The notes: a model not told the origin generated them from the sequence alone. A stretch of DNA of 62,778 nucleotides from an uncultured Burkholderiales bacterium (GCA_903832625.1 CAILCI010000026.1:1-62778); one strand, 5' to 3'; positions 36,886-46,904 are shown, counted from the stretch's first letter. Translations and numbers: made by a program.

Positions 36886-37515
36886 TCACAGCGCCCGCAA
36901 ATCGTGAGCAAAGCCTTCGAGCTCTTGCTCCAAGCGTTGCACCACGCGCCCCATGGCGTTGTAGGCCAGCACCGCGGGCAAGGCCACGGCCAAACCCGCT
37001 GCCGTCATGATCAGCGATTCGCCCACGGGCCCGGCAATTTGCTCAATCGTGAGCTGTTGTGCCTGCGCAATGCCTGTCAAAGCGTGATAAATGCCCCACA
37101 CCGTCCCCAGCAAGCCCACAAACGGAGCGGTAGCGCCAACCGTTGCCAGCACAACTTGGCCGCGCTGCAAACGCTGCACCACGAGGTGCAAGGCGTCGCG
37201 CAGCACCCGTGTGCGCTGGGTGCGCACATCTGACTGCGCAGCCAATGTGTTGACCGGATCTAGCTTGAGGGCTTGTACCAGCGGCAGCAGCATCGCACAG
37301 CGATCTACAGATTGCAGTACCCGCAAACCCTGCGCCACATCTGGCGCGTGCCAGAACGCCGACCGGCCACGCGGCACATCGACGCTGACTTGGTGCAGCA
37401 ACCAAGTTTTGTAAACAATCACCGTCCAACTCAACACCGACATGCCCAGCAGCGTCAACACCAGCAACAAGCTCAGCGCATCGCCTTGAGCGAGCGCAAA
37501 CAAAGCCTCCGTCAT
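36886..37515 (-). CDS. exbB: MotA/TolQ/ExbB proton channel protein
   Basis: 209 residues with three helices: [19 protein letters not shown] at the start, [20 protein letters not shown] near 130, and [20 protein letters not shown] near 170. The GLLGTVWGI and [10 protein letters not shown] blocks are diagnostic for ExbB/TolQ. The start overlaps the dapB stop by four bases. Its partner ExbD follows at once. Confidence 0.9.
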   Translation of the reverse strand: MTEALFALAQGDALSLLLVLTLLGMSVLSWTVIVYKTWLLHQVSVDVPRGRSAFWHAPDVAQGLRVLQSVDRCAMLLPLVQALKLDPVNTLAAQSDVRTQRTRVLRDALHLVVQRLQRGQVVLATVGATAPFVGLLGTVWGIYHALTGIAQAQQLTIEQIAGPVGESLIMTAAGLAVALPAVLAYNAMGRVVQRLEQELEGFAHDLRAL

Positions 37516-38330
37516 TTCAGGCCCAGAACATCAAACATGTCAAACAAGCCCTGAGTTTGTCCGCTCAAAAATTGTGCAGCGCGTAGACCACCCTGCGCAT
37601 AAGTGGCGCGGCTAGAGGATTTGTGGGTAATTTCAATGCGCTCGCCGGTACCGGCGAACAAGACCGTGTGGTCGCCCACAATATCGCCGCCACGAATCGT
37701 GGCAAAGCCGATGGTGGAGGGATCACGCTCGCCCGTGTGACCGAAACGCTCATATACCGCGCAGTCTTTCAAGTCACGACCCATTGCCTCGGCAATGACT
37801 TCGCCCATCTTGAGCGCTGTGCCTGACGGCGCATCGACCTTGTGGCGGTGATGCGCTTCAATGATTTCAATGTCGTAACCCGTGGGCATGGCTTTGGCTG
37901 CCATTTGCAAGAGCTTCAACGTCACGTTCACGCCCACGCTCATATTGGGCGCCATGACGATGGCAATGTCTTTGGCTGCAGCGGCAATTTCAGCTTTTTG
38001 CGCATCGCTAAAGCCCGTCGTACCGATCACCAACTTCACGCCCAACTCGCGGCAGACTTTGAGGTGCGCCATCGTGCCTTCGGGACGGGTGAAGTCAATC
38101 AGGACTTGGCTGTGCGCCAAGGCTTTGCGGACATCGGACTCAATCACCACGCCGCTGGCTTGGCCTAAAAAGCCAGTGGCGTCATTGCCAATGGCATGAC
38201 TCGAGGGCACATCGGTGGCACCGGAGAGCGCACAGTTGTCAGACTGACGAATCGTCTCAATCAGCATATGACCCATGCGTCCACTGGCGCCAGCAATAGC
38301 AATTTTTACGGGTTCAGAGGTATGCGCCAT
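37512..38330 (-). CDS. dapB: 4-hydroxy-tetrahydrodipicolinate reductase
   Basis: 272 residues. Lysine/diaminopimelate pathway. NAD(P)-binding [16 protein letters not shown] at residues 10-25, [37 protein letters not shown], and the catalytic [20 protein letters not shown] (His pair and Lys). [13 protein letters not shown] closes the substrate domain. It lies 23 bases after bamE and overlaps exbB. Confidence 0.96.
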   Translation of the reverse strand: MAHTSEPVKIAIAGASGRMGHMLIETIRQSDNCALSGATDVPSSHAIGNDATGFLGQASGVVIESDVRKALAHSQVLIDFTRPEGTMAHLKVCRELGVKLVIGTTGFSDAQKAEIAAAAKDIAIVMAPNMSVGVNVTLKLLQMAAKAMPTGYDIEIIEAHHRHKVDAPSGTALKMGEVIAEAMGRDLKDCAVYERFGHTGERDPSTIGFATIRGGDIVGDHTVLFAGTGERIEITHKSSSRATYAQGGLRAAQFLSGQTQGLFDMFDVLGLK

Positions 38331-38353
38331 GTCAAAGTGCTTTCTGCAAAAAA

Positions 38354-38923
38354 TCAGTGTGAGGGAGATTCCAGCGGCGGATACGATTTAGGATTGGGCG
38401 CATCCGTCAAGGTGCTGGTGCTCGATGCAGCCTTTGTCTTGCTGGGGTATTGCGCCAATTCTTTGGCCAACTGATCCTCAGAGGCTTTCAAGGGCGGTGT
38501 AATTTCTGGCAATTTGCGGGTATCCAATCGAGCGGCAAACTCCGCTTCACTGGGCATTTGATCGCCTTCAATTTTGACCAACACGTCGCCTTGAAAAAAC
38601 ACGCTCATGTGCCGCTGCTGCGGCTCTGCGCCTTGGCGTCGAATGGTGAAGGCGTAATCCCAGCGGCTGTCATGGAACACGCTGCTCACCAAAGGCGTGC
38701 CCAAAATATCGCGCACCACATTGCGTGGCATTCCCACCCGTAAAGCCTGCACCTGTTCACGCGAGACGAAATTGCCCTGCACCACTTCAGCGCGGTAGGG
38801 TTCGAATTTTTTGGGCGAAAACGAACAAGCCGAGGCGGCGATCACCACCCAACCCAACAATGCGGCCCACCTGAACTGGCGCTTGGAGCCGATTTGGCAG
38901 ACATGACGAAAAAAGACAAACAT
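38354..38923 (-). CDS. bamE: outer membrane protein assembly factor BamE
   Basis: 189 residues. The leader has a lipobox-like SACSF (Cys 33) after the hydrophobic [12 protein letters not shown]. The SmpA/OmlA core is [35 protein letters not shown] and [16 protein letters not shown]. The C-terminal extension (residues 130-189) is Pro/Ser-rich and longer than in E. coli, as often in betaproteobacteria. The ATG at 38923 was preferred over an upstream start at 38989. Divergent from fur. Confidence 0.92.
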   Translation of the reverse strand: MFVFFRHVCQIGSKRQFRWAALLGWVVIAASACSFSPKKFEPYRAEVVQGNFVSREQVQALRVGMPRNVVRDILGTPLVSSVFHDSRWDYAFTIRRQGAEPQQRHMSVFFQGDVLVKIEGDQMPSEAEFAARLDTRKLPEITPPLKASEDQLAKELAQYPSKTKAASSTSTLTDAPNPKSYPPLESPSH

Positions 38924-38963
38924 GATGGGAAAAGCCGCTATAACGCTATGATCTGGCGATTGT

Positions 38964-38980
38964 ACTTGCCGAGTGCAAGT
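38964..38980. promoter_or_regulatory. inverted repeat between bamE and fur starts
   Basis: ACTTGC-CGAGT-GCAAGT is a 6-base inverted repeat with a 5-base spacer, centred in the 80-base divergent region. On the minus strand it sits beside TACAAT, a good -10-like hexamer for bamE. It could be an operator. It does not match the classical Fur box well. Confidence 0.35.
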
Positions 38981-39003
38981 CTCATTCAACCCTAAGCACC
39001 CCT

Positions 39004-39435
39004 ATGGCTGACGCAAACGAACTCAAAAGCATTGGTCTCAAAGCCACCCTACCTCGGTTGAGAGTCTTAGAGCTTTTTCAACGCAGTGAGCAGCGCCACC
39101 TCACCGCCGAAGACGTCTACCGCCAACTTTTGTCGCAAAACCTTGACATTGGTTTGGCCACGGTTTATCGCGTGCTCACGCAGTTTGAGCAAGCGGGCAT
39201 TTTGTCGCGCAGCCACTTTGAGAGCGATCGCGCCATCTACGAACTCAACCAAGGCGAACACCACGACCATTTGGTATGCCTCGATTGCGGGCGGGTAGAA
39301 GAATTTCATGATGCCGAAATTGAAGCGCTGCAAATCAAGGTTGCCAAGAAACAAGGCTTCGAGATAGCCGACCACGCCTTGAGCATTTACGCGCATTGCC
39401 GCAAATCAGACTGCGCACACCGCGAGCGCAAATAA
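39004..39435 (+). CDS. fur: ferric uptake regulator
   Basis: 143-residue metal-responsive repressor. DNA-binding domain GLKATLPRLRVLELFQ with AEDVYRQLL and DIGLATVYRVLTQFEQAG. Metal sites: the EHHDHLVCLDCG block (His and CxxC) and the C-terminal CRKSDCAH. Divergent from bamE and almost touching hprK at its 3' end (one base between stops). The usual Fur autoregulation is possible but I see no clear Fur box upstream. Confidence 0.96.
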   Translation: MADANELKSIGLKATLPRLRVLELFQRSEQRHLTAEDVYRQLLSQNLDIGLATVYRVLTQFEQAGILSRSHFESDRAIYELNQGEHHDHLVCLDCGRVEEFHDAEIEALQIKVAKKQGFEIADHALSIYAHCRKSDCAHRERK

Positions 39436-39436
39436 A

Positions 39437-40384
39437 TTACGACTTAGACATAGCGCGTTGATGCCGCGCAATAAATTCTTGGTAAGAGTCCACACCGCGC
39501 AGCTGCAAAATTGTGTTGCGTACCGCCGCTTCCACCAACACCGCTATGTTGCGACCGGCCACCACTTGAATCACCACTTTGCGCACCGGCACACCCAAGA
39601 CATCTTGGTTCAAGGGTTCGTGTGGCAAGCGCTCGTAGTCGCGCTCCAAGGTTTCTTTGCGCACCAAATGGACGATCAACTGCAAACGCATTTTGCGGCG
39701 CACCGCCGTTTCGCCAAAAATGGCGCGAATGTCCAACAAACCAATGCCGCGCACTTCGAGCAAGTTTTGCAGCAACTCGGGGCAACGACCTTCGATAGCT
39801 GTTTGGTTGATGCGATACAAATCCACCGCATCATCGGCCACCAAGCCGTTGCCGCGCGAAATCAGCTCCAGCCCCAACTCGCTTTTGCCCAATCCTGACT
39901 CGCCGGTGATCATCACGCCCAAGCCCAAAATGTCCATGAACACGCCGTGCATGGTGGTGCGATCGGCAAAGTGTTTGGACAAATACGCACGCAAAACGTC
40001 GATCACAAACGCAGCAGACTCGGTGGTGGAGAACATGGGGATTTGCGCCCGCTCACACATCGCGATCAGCTCATCAGGAGCAGTTTGGCCATCGGCCAAG
40101 ATCAACACAGGTGGCTCCAAAGTAACAATTCGCGAGATACGTCTGGCAGCATCGGCGCTGTTGCAGTTGGACAGATAGGCGACTTCTCGCTCGCCCATAA
40201 TTTGCACCCGATACGGGTGGATGTAGTTCAAGTAGCCCACCAAGTCAGCACCTGAACGTGCGGCCTTGACAGCCAGTTCGTCAAAGCGGCGCTCTGAAGC
40301 ACCTAAGCCCGCCACCCACTGCCAGCGCAGCTTGGCGCGAAATTCCTCGAACAAGACATCTGCGCTGATGACGTTGTGTTTCAC
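39437..40384 (-). CDS. hprK: HPr kinase/phosphorylase
   Basis: 315 residues. Phosphorylates or dephosphorylates HPr on serine. Walker A in [19 protein letters not shown] near residue 155, Capri-loop His in [13 protein letters not shown], and the HprK signature [18 protein letters not shown]. The start is GTG at 40384 ([15 protein letters not shown]), overlapping the ptsN stop (GTGA). No ptsH or ptsI is in the window. In betaproteobacteria it belongs to a regulatory PTS rather than a sugar uptake system. Confidence 0.95.
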   Translation of the reverse strand: MKHNVISADVLFEEFRAKLRWQWVAGLGASERRFDELAVKAARSGADLVGYLNYIHPYRVQIMGEREVAYLSNCNSADAARRISRIVTLEPPVLILADGQTAPDELIAMCERAQIPMFSTTESAAFVIDVLRAYLSKHFADRTTMHGVFMDILGLGVMITGESGLGKSELGLELISRGNGLVADDAVDLYRINQTAIEGRCPELLQNLLEVRGIGLLDIRAIFGETAVRRKMRLQLIVHLVRKETLERDYERLPHEPLNQDVLGVPVRKVVIQVVAGRNIAVLVEAAVRNTILQLRGVDSYQEFIARHQRAMSKS

Positions 40385-40848
40385 GCTTGTTGCACCGAAT
40401 TCCAGTGTGCGATGGTGCGATGCAGCTCCACCGCGTCGTCGCAAGATTTGATTTTTTCACGCAAGCCGCTGTCGCTAAGTAACTCGGCAATTTCGGACAA
40501 AATTTCTAAATGCTTTTGTGTCGAAGCTTCGGGCACCAACAAGAAAATGAGCAACTTCACAGGTTGCTCATCGGGCGCGTCAAAGCCAATGGGGGCTGCC
40601 AGTTGACACACCGCGGCCATGGGCGCCTTGAGTCCCTTGATGCGTCCATGGGGAATCGCCACGCCATGACCCAATCCCGTGGAGCCCAAACGCTCGCGCG
40701 CAAACAGGCTGTCCGCGACCAAGGCACGGTTGAGCCCATGAAGGCTTTCAAACAAAAGACCCGCTTCTTCAAAAGCGCGTTTCTTGCTTGTGACCTCAAG
40801 ATGGACCAGAACTTGTTCTGGTGGAAGGATGGCGGCAAGTCGATTCAT
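40381..40848 (-). CDS. ptsN: PTS IIA-Ntr protein
   Basis: 155 residues. Nitrogen-PTS regulatory phosphocarrier. The phosphorylated His lies in [15 protein letters not shown] (near residue 66). [11 protein letters not shown] near the start and [20 protein letters not shown] are typical of IIA-Ntr. I chose the ATG at 40848 ([12 protein letters not shown]). It follows hpf, from which a terminator separates it, and overlaps hprK. Confidence 0.93.
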   Translation of the reverse strand: MNRLAAILPPEQVLVHLEVTSKKRAFEEAGLLFESLHGLNRALVADSLFARERLGSTGLGHGVAIPHGRIKGLKAPMAAVCQLAAPIGFDAPDEQPVKLLIFLLVPEASTQKHLEILSEIAELLSDSGLREKIKSCDDAVELHRTIAHWNSVQQA

Positions 40849-40914
40849 GGTTGGCCGCAGATTATGCACCCGCCGCAAAACTTACCAAAATGACGACCAA
40901 TTTGATGGGGCGCG

Positions 40915-40948
40915 AAAAAAAACCGCCAGACGTGCTGGCGGTTTTTTT
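40915..40948. terminator. bidirectional-looking intrinsic terminator between hpf and ptsN
   Basis: An A8 tract, CCGCCAG, a 5-base loop, CTGGCGG and a T7 tract. On the minus strand it follows the hpf stop and precedes ptsN, so it should cut most read-through from hpf. Confidence 0.85.
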
Positions 40949-40963
40949 GCTGCGAAACGCAAC

Positions 40964-41293
40964 TCACATCAAGCGCTTGTGGCCTGTGTGGTGGTGGTCT
41001 TTTTGACGGTCTTTGAAGCGCACGACTTGGCGGTCGAGTTTGTCTACCAAATCGTCTACAGCTGCGTACAAATCGGCATTGGCGCTTTCGGCAAACATGT
41101 CGCTGCCTTTGACGTGAATATTGCACTCGGCTTTTTGGCGGCCTTCTTTCTCGGTTTGATTTTCGATGCTCAAGAGCACACGCACATCAACCACTTGATC
41201 AAAGTGCCGTGTGATGCGATCGAGTTTGTCTGTGACGTAACTGCGCAATGCGGGTGTGACTTCTAAGTGATGGCCGCTGATCGTCAAGTTCAT
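40964..41293 (-). CDS. hpf: ribosome hibernation-promoting factor (short HPF/YfiA type)
   Basis: 109 residues. Binds the 30S decoding region to silence ribosomes in stationary phase. [51 protein letters not shown] and [16 protein letters not shown] are the family blocks. The length is that of short HPF, without the C-terminal dimerisation domain of the long form. It has a near-perfect Shine-Dalgarno (see 41298). Followed by a terminator, then ptsN-hprK. Confidence 0.94.
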   Translation of the reverse strand: MNLTISGHHLEVTPALRSYVTDKLDRITRHFDQVVDVRVLLSIENQTEKEGRQKAECNIHVKGSDMFAESANADLYAAVDDLVDKLDRQVVRFKDRQKDHHHTGHKRLM

Positions 41294-41297
41294 AAAA

Positions 41298-41305
41298 CCC
41301 TCCTT
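41298..41305 (-). promoter_or_regulatory. strong ribosome binding site of hpf
   Basis: AAGGAGGG four bases before the hpf ATG (minus strand). It is the best Shine-Dalgarno I noticed in the window and fits a protein made in large amounts. Confidence 0.8.
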
Positions 41306-41577
41306 GTTGTGAATGGCAGTTTCACTATGCCTTGGTGGTTCCTAAAAAGCAATGGCCTAAGCTCAAGAATTGCTCAAAATTTACTTAGGGACAACCCACC
41401 CAGACTTGTTCTCAATGCCATAATCCAGTCCAACTCAACTCTGGAGCAATCTCCTTGGAAACCTACCCTAGTCGGTAGCTTTCGGGTCTTAAAGTGGCTG
41501 CTCGCAGGCGGTTCAGATTCGAAAGCGTACTTATTGCCTATTTTTCGAACTGACGCGCACCTCGCGAAAGGAATGCC

Positions 41578-42564
41578 ATGCTCAATATTTTTTCGCTGGC
41601 CAATGGTCGGCTGTTTCAAGAAGAAATTGAATCGCTGGAAGAGCTCTCACGCTTTCAGCCCATTTGGGTCGATTTAGAGTCGCCCACCCTCGAAGAAAAA
41701 CGCTGGATCAAGCAGTATTACGGCTTGTCCATTCCCGAAGACGCGATGGACGAAGACATCGAAGAATCGGCGCGTTTTTACGAAGAAGACAACGGCGAAT
41801 TGCACATTCGCAGCGACTTTTTGATCGCCAACGAAGACGAGCCACGCACCGTGCGGGTGGCCTTTATCTTGAACCAAAACAACGATGCGCTGCGCAGCCA
41901 CGGCGTGCTGTTTTCTATCCACGACGAAGACGTGCCGGTGTTTCGCCTGCTGCGCTTGCGTGCGCGCCGTGCGCCGGGTTTGATCGAAGACGCCAAAGAA
42001 GTGCTGCTCAAGCTGTTTGACGCCGATGCCGAATACTCCGCCGACACGCTGGAGGCGATTTACGACCAGCTTGAAATTGCAGGCAAAAAAGTGCTGTCGG
42101 GCGATGTCACCGACGAATTGGCGGGCGAAGTGCTGGGCGCGATTGCGCGCCAAGAAGACTTGAATGGACGCATTCGGCGCAACGTCATGGACACGCGCCG
42201 TGCGGTCAGTTTCATGATGCGCTCGCGCATGTTGAATGCCGACCAGTTTGAAGAAGCGCGGCAAATTCTTCGCGACATTGAATCGCTGGACAACCACACC
42301 GCGTTTTTGTTTGACAAGATCAACTTCTTGATGGATGCGACCGTGGGTTTCATCAACATCAACCAAAACAAGATCATCAAAATCTTCTCGGTGGCCAGCG
42401 TGGCTTTGCTGCCACCGACTTTGATCGCCAGCATTTACGGCATGAACTTTGCCAACATGCCCGAATTGCGCCAAAGCTGGGGCTATCCGTTTGCCTTGGC
42501 GCTCATGCTTGCCAGCGCGTTGGTGCCGATGTGGTATTTCCGCCGTCGCGGTTGGTTGAAATAA
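41578..42564 (+). CDS. corA: CorA family magnesium/divalent cation channel
   Basis: 328 residues. Long cytoplasmic N-terminal domain (FQPIWVDLESPTLEEKRWI, then acidic EDAMDEDIEESARFYEEDNG), a long helix, and two C-terminal transmembrane helices. The filter motif is GMNFANMPE near residue 290, and the protein ends in a basic YFRRRGWLK. The 284-base region upstream, shared with divergent hpf, has no gene and no recognisable Mg riboswitch. Confidence 0.94.
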   Translation: MLNIFSLANGRLFQEEIESLEELSRFQPIWVDLESPTLEEKRWIKQYYGLSIPEDAMDEDIEESARFYEEDNGELHIRSDFLIANEDEPRTVRVAFILNQNNDALRSHGVLFSIHDEDVPVFRLLRLRARRAPGLIEDAKEVLLKLFDADAEYSADTLEAIYDQLEIAGKKVLSGDVTDELAGEVLGAIARQEDLNGRIRRNVMDTRRAVSFMMRSRMLNADQFEEARQILRDIESLDNHTAFLFDKINFLMDATVGFININQNKIIKIFSVASVALLPPTLIASIYGMNFANMPELRQSWGYPFALALMLASALVPMWYFRRRGWLK

Positions 42565-42597
42565 ACCGTTTTTGTCTGCGGCCGCTTTGAGCCCACG

Positions 42598-43356
42598 TCA
42601 CACGGGCAGCGCGATGAGCAAACGCTCCAGCACCGCCGCGCTGTAGCGGCTGGCGATGTGTTGGATAAAGCGCGGGAAGTCGTGGTGCGCCGCGTCGTCG
42701 GCGCGATCCGAAATGGCGCGCACCGCCGCCAGAGGCACGCCGTAGTCGGCACACACCTGCGCCATGGCGGCGCATTCCATTTCCACGGCCAAGGCGTCGG
42801 GCAAGCGTTGTTGCAGCTCGGCGCTTTCGCGGCTTTGGTTGACAAAGCGGTCGCCGCTGACAATCAAGCCCTGATGCACTTTCGCGGCTTCAAAGTCGAT
42901 GCCAAGCCTTTGTTCATGCGGCAGTTGCAGGCACACATCAAGCAGGGCGGCTTGCGCGGCTTGATGCAATGCTGCGCTCAAGGCTGCATCGGCCACAAAA
43001 CGGCTTTTGCCAGTCAGCGGAATTTCATGGCGCGGGAATAGGGGCGAGGCATCCATGTCATGCTGCAAAAAATCTTTCGCCACCACCACATCGCCCACTT
43101 TGACCTGTGCGGCCAAGCCGCCCGCCACGCCGGTAAACACCATGCGGTTCACGCCAAAATGTTCAATCAAAGCCGTGGCCGTTGTGGCTGCTGCGACTTT
43201 GCCAATACGCGAGAGCACCGCCACCACCTCGTGACCATGCCAGTGGCCGCACCAAAAATCGCGGCCTGCATGAACGGTTTTGTGTTCGTCGGGCATGAGA
43301 GCCAGCACGGCGGCCAACTCTTCATGCATGGCGCTGACTAAGGCGATGCGGTTCAT
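42598..43356 (-). CDS. mtnN: 5'-methylthioadenosine/S-adenosylhomocysteine nucleosidase
   Basis: 252 residues. Cleaves MTA and SAH in methyl-cycle salvage. Start IALVSAMHEELAAVLALM, RIGKVAAATTATALIEHFG, FTGVAGGL, LIVSGDRFV, the catalytic-site VEMECAAMAQVC and the Asp in RAISDRADD. Complete and of normal length. It sits after fadD in the same orientation (21 bases) and faces corA. Confidence 0.94.
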   Translation of the reverse strand: MNRIALVSAMHEELAAVLALMPDEHKTVHAGRDFWCGHWHGHEVVAVLSRIGKVAAATTATALIEHFGVNRMVFTGVAGGLAAQVKVGDVVVAKDFLQHDMDASPLFPRHEIPLTGKSRFVADAALSAALHQAAQAALLDVCLQLPHEQRLGIDFEAAKVHQGLIVSGDRFVNQSRESAELQQRLPDALAVEMECAAMAQVCADYGVPLAAVRAISDRADDAAHHDFPRFIQHIASRYSAAVLERLLIALPV

Positions 43357-43377
43357 GGTTTTGGTGAAGAACTGGGT

Positions 43378-45060
43378 TCAGGGCTTGGCGCGCAGTTCGC
43401 GGCGCAGCACTTTGCCAATCGGGGTTTTGGGAAGGTCTTTGCGGAACTCAATGTAGCGCGGATTTTTGTAATTGGTGAGATTGAGGCGGCAATGTTCGCG
43501 CAACTGCGCTTCGCTCAAAGCCAGGTCTTTTTTGACAACCACCAGTTTGACAGCTTCTCCTGTGCGTTCGTCGGGCACGCCAATCACGGCGCACTCCAGC
43601 ACGCCGTCGAGTTCGCTCACCACATCTTCAATTTCGCTGGGGTAGACGTTGAAGCCGCTCACCAAAATCGTGTCTTTTTTGCGGTCCACGATCTTGAAAT
43701 AACCGCGCTCGTCCATCACACCGATGTCACCGCTTTTGAAGTAGCCGTCTGGCGTCATGGCGCGAGCCGTTTCGTCGGGGCGCTGCCAATAGCCCGCCAT
43801 GACTTGCGGACCGCGAATCGCAATTTCGCCGGGTTGCCCCACAGGCACATCACGGCCTTCGTCGTCGATGATTTTCATCTCGGTACTCGACATGGGCAGG
43901 CCAATCGAGTCCGAAAAACTTTGATCCATCACCAGATTGCAACTCACCACCGGACTGGTTTCGGACAAACCGTAGCCCTCGCAAATATGGCAGCCCGTGC
44001 GCTCCAGCCAACGCTTGGCCACCGAACTCTGCACCGCCGTGCCGCCCCCCAAAGACACGGCCAAATGCGACCAATCGACTTTGTCAAACTGCGGATGATT
44101 GAGCAGGGCATTGAACAAGGTATTGACCGCTGGAAAAATGTGAATGCGGTGCTTGGACAACTCTTTGATGACCGCATCTAAATCACGCGGATTGGGAATC
44201 AAAATGACCCGTGCACCCATGCGCAGCGGCAGCATCATGTTCACAGTAAATGCGAAGATGTGATAGAGCGGCAAGGCGCACACAAACTGCAGCGGTTCTT
44301 CACTGGGGTGAGCTTGCATGGCGGGCAAATTCCACACATGGGCTTGCAAGGTATTGGCCACCAAATTGCGATGCAGCAATTCCGCACCTTTAGCCACCCC
44401 GGTTGTGCCGCCGGTGTATTGCAACACCGCCAAGTCGTCGGGCGCAATTGTTGGCGCTGTGAAGCTGCTGCGCTCGCCCATGCTCATGGCTTTGGCAAAG
44501 CGCACCGCTTTGGGCAAATGAAATGGCGGCACCATTTTTTTGACGCGCCGCACCACATAATTGACCAGTGCGCCTTTGAACCATCCCACGCAGTCGCCCA
44601 TGGCGCACAACACGACATGTTGGACCGGCGTTTTGTTCAAACAGCTTTGCAGCGTGGCGGCGAAGTTTTCCAAAATCACCACCGCTTTGGTGCCCGAATC
44701 TTTGAGCTGATGCTCCAACTCGCGCGGCGTGTACAACGGATTGATGTTCACAATGACCAAGCCTGCCCGCAAAATCGCAGCGACCACCACCGGATACTGC
44801 ATCACATTGGGCAACATGATGCCCACGCGATCCCCGCGTTGCAGACCTAAGTTTTGCAAATACCCCGCAAACACTTGACTCATGCGGTCAAGCTCGCCAT
44901 AGCTCAGATCACGGCCTAAAAAAGTGAAGGCGCTGCGATCGGCATAGGTCTCAAAACACTCTTGCAATAACGCGACCAGCGAGGGGTAGGCATCGGGATC
45001 AATATCGGCTGGAATGCCTGGGGTGTAGGCATTCAGCCAAGGTCGCTCGTTCACACTCAT
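43378..45060 (-). CDS. fadD: long-chain fatty acid-CoA ligase
   Basis: 560-residue AMP-forming ligase. AMP-binding motif LQYTGGTTGVAKGAELLHRN near residue 220, a C-terminal A8/A10-like region with TPDGYFKSGDIGVMDERGYF and VDRKKDTILVSGFNVYPSEI, and the final catalytic Lys in LPKTPIGKVLRREL. Activates fatty acids for beta-oxidation. Its ATG overlaps the pntB stop. Confidence 0.93.
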   Translation of the reverse strand: MSVNERPWLNAYTPGIPADIDPDAYPSLVALLQECFETYADRSAFTFLGRDLSYGELDRMSQVFAGYLQNLGLQRGDRVGIMLPNVMQYPVVVAAILRAGLVIVNINPLYTPRELEHQLKDSGTKAVVILENFAATLQSCLNKTPVQHVVLCAMGDCVGWFKGALVNYVVRRVKKMVPPFHLPKAVRFAKAMSMGERSSFTAPTIAPDDLAVLQYTGGTTGVAKGAELLHRNLVANTLQAHVWNLPAMQAHPSEEPLQFVCALPLYHIFAFTVNMMLPLRMGARVILIPNPRDLDAVIKELSKHRIHIFPAVNTLFNALLNHPQFDKVDWSHLAVSLGGGTAVQSSVAKRWLERTGCHICEGYGLSETSPVVSCNLVMDQSFSDSIGLPMSSTEMKIIDDEGRDVPVGQPGEIAIRGPQVMAGYWQRPDETARAMTPDGYFKSGDIGVMDERGYFKIVDRKKDTILVSGFNVYPSEIEDVVSELDGVLECAVIGVPDERTGEAVKLVVVKKDLALSEAQLREHCRLNLTNYKNPRYIEFRKDLPKTPIGKVLRRELRAKP

Positions 45061-46571
45061 TCAACTGCTTTCACCATGTCCTCGACCACTTTTTTGGCGT
45101 CGCCAAAGACCATCATGGTTTTGTCCATGTAAAAGAGCTCATTATCCAGCCCTGCGTAGCCAGCCGCCATAGAGCGCTTGTTGACGATGATGGTTTTGGC
45201 CTTGTAGGCCTCCAAAATCGGCATGCCGTAGATGGGGCTGCCCTTTTGCAAAGCTGCGGGGTTGACCACGTCGTTGGCGCCCAAGATGATGGCCACATCG
45301 GCCTGACCAAATTCGCCGTTGATGTCTTCCATCTCAAACACTTGGTCGTAAGGCACTTCGGCTTCGGCCAAAAGCACGTTCATGTGGCCCGGCATACGCC
45401 CAGCCACAGGGTGAATCGCGTATTTGACGTTGATGCCTTTGTGCATCAGCTTTTCAGCCAACTCGTTGACCGCATGTTGAGCCCGCGCCACGGCCAAGCC
45501 GTAACCCGGCACGATCACCACGGTTTCCGCATTGGACAAGATGTACGCCGCATCGTCTGCGCTGCCGCTCTTGACGGGTCGTTGCTCTTGCCCGCCTGTG
45601 GCTGTGGTTGACGCTTCTGCGCCAAAACCACCCAAGATGACGCTGAAGAACGAGCGGTTCATGGCCTTGCACATGATGTAGCTCAAAATCGCGCCCGAGC
45701 TGCCGACCAAAGAGCCGGCAATGATCAACATGCTGTTGTTGAGCGAAAAGCCAATACCCGCCGCTGCCCAGCCTGAATAGCTGTTGAGCATGGACACCAC
45801 CACGGGCATGTCTGCACCGCCAATTGGGATGATGATGAGCACGCCCATCACAAAAGCCAAAGCAATCATGCCCATGAAGGCCGACCAGTTTTCTGTGGCG
45901 ACAAACAACAAGCCCAAGCCCACGGTGATCAAACCCAACACCAAGTTGAGCATGTGCTGACCCGCAAAGCTGACGGGCGCACCTTGGAACAAACGGAATT
46001 TGTATTTGCCCGACAGTTTGCCAAACGCAATGACGGAGCCGCTGAACGTGATGGCACCAATGGCCGCGCCCAAGAACAATTCGAGGCGGTTGCCGCCCGG
46101 AATCGGCAAGCGCTGAATCATGTCGGCCACCACCAAACCTGCGCCAGTTTGCACGGCGCCGACCAATTCTTGGGGCATGGGCGTGATGCCAAAAGCCCAA
46201 GGCTCAGCCACCGCTGCCACGGCAATGAACACCGCAGCCAAGCCAATCATGCTGTGCATAAAGGCCACCAGCTCGGGCATTTTGGTCATTTCAACGCGTT
46301 GCGCCATGACCGTGCCCAAACCACCGCCCACCACCAAACCCAGCAACACCCAAGACATGCCCAGGGTCGAGCCCGACAGCTTGACAATGAGTGCCGCTGT
46401 GGTGAGCACGGCAATGGTCATGCCGATCATTCCGAACAAGTTGCCACGAATCGAAGTGGTGGGATGGCTCAAGCCTTTGAGGGCTTGGATGAAACACACG
46501 CTGGCGACCAAGTACATCAAGGTCACCAAGTTCATGCTGACAAAACTCAAGCTAGAGACGACGTCGATCAT
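45057..46571 (-). CDS. pntB: NAD(P) transhydrogenase subunit beta
   Basis: 504 residues: about nine hydrophobic helices in the first 320 residues (proton channel), then the NADP-binding domain III with VVIVPGYGLAVARAQHAVNE and VAGRMPGHMNVLLAEA, then EDINGEFGQADVAIILGAND. Uses the proton gradient to make NADPH from NADH. Overlaps pntAB by four bases and fadD by four. Confidence 0.95.
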   Translation of the reverse strand: MIDVVSSLSFVSMNLVTLMYLVASVCFIQALKGLSHPTTSIRGNLFGMIGMTIAVLTTAALIVKLSGSTLGMSWVLLGLVVGGGLGTVMAQRVEMTKMPELVAFMHSMIGLAAVFIAVAAVAEPWAFGITPMPQELVGAVQTGAGLVVADMIQRLPIPGGNRLELFLGAAIGAITFSGSVIAFGKLSGKYKFRLFQGAPVSFAGQHMLNLVLGLITVGLGLLFVATENWSAFMGMIALAFVMGVLIIIPIGGADMPVVVSMLNSYSGWAAAGIGFSLNNSMLIIAGSLVGSSGAILSYIMCKAMNRSFFSVILGGFGAEASTTATGGQEQRPVKSGSADDAAYILSNAETVVIVPGYGLAVARAQHAVNELAEKLMHKGINVKYAIHPVAGRMPGHMNVLLAEAEVPYDQVFEMEDINGEFGQADVAIILGANDVVNPAALQKGSPIYGMPILEAYKAKTIIVNKRSMAAGYAGLDNELFYMDKTMMVFGDAKKVVEDMVKAVE

Positions 46572-46888
46572 TTGGCGTCTCCTTGAGCTGCAGGTTTTTT
46601 GTCTTTCTTGCGGAACATCTCCAACATGCGCCGCGTGACCATGAAGCCACCAAAGACGTTGACCGCCGCCAGCGCCACCGCGCCCACGCCCATGACTTTG
46701 CCCAGCGGGGTTTGTGTCATGGCCGCAGCCAACATAGCGCCCACGATGACGATGGCCGACACCGCGTTGGTGACCGCCATCAAGGGCGTGTGCAATGCAG
46801 GCGTGACGTTCCAGACCACGTGATAGCCCACATAAATGGCCAACACAAAAATGGTCAGGTTGATGAGGGTGTGTGAAACAGCTTCCAT
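46568..46888 (-). CDS. pntAB: NAD(P) transhydrogenase subunit alpha, part 2
   Basis: 106-residue membrane subunit, the split equivalent of the C-terminal part of E. coli PntA. Three helices: LTIFVLAIYVGYHVVWNVTP, LMAVTNAVSAIVIVGAMLAA, VMGVGAVALAAVNVFGGFMV. The TNAVSAIVIVGA block is diagnostic. It lies 16 bases after pntAA and overlaps pntB. Confidence 0.94.
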   Translation of the reverse strand: MEAVSHTLINLTIFVLAIYVGYHVVWNVTPALHTPLMAVTNAVSAIVIVGAMLAAAMTQTPLGKVMGVGAVALAAVNVFGGFMVTRRMLEMFRKKDKKPAAQGDAK

Positions 46889-46904
46889 GTGTGCAATCCT
46901 TGAT

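Noticed and set aside
41500..41540. tRNA-like T-arm (GGTTCAGATTCGA) upstream of corA
   Set aside because: No acceptor or anticodon stem can be paired around it; chance match.
41294..41577. Magnesium riboswitch or sigma-54 promoter in the hpf/corA gap
   Set aside because: No M-box-like structure and no GG-N10-GC element at the right spacing on either strand.
42575..42590. GCGGCCGC palindrome between corA and mtnN as a terminator
   Set aside because: Short palindrome with no stem-loop or T tract; just a GC-rich sequence.
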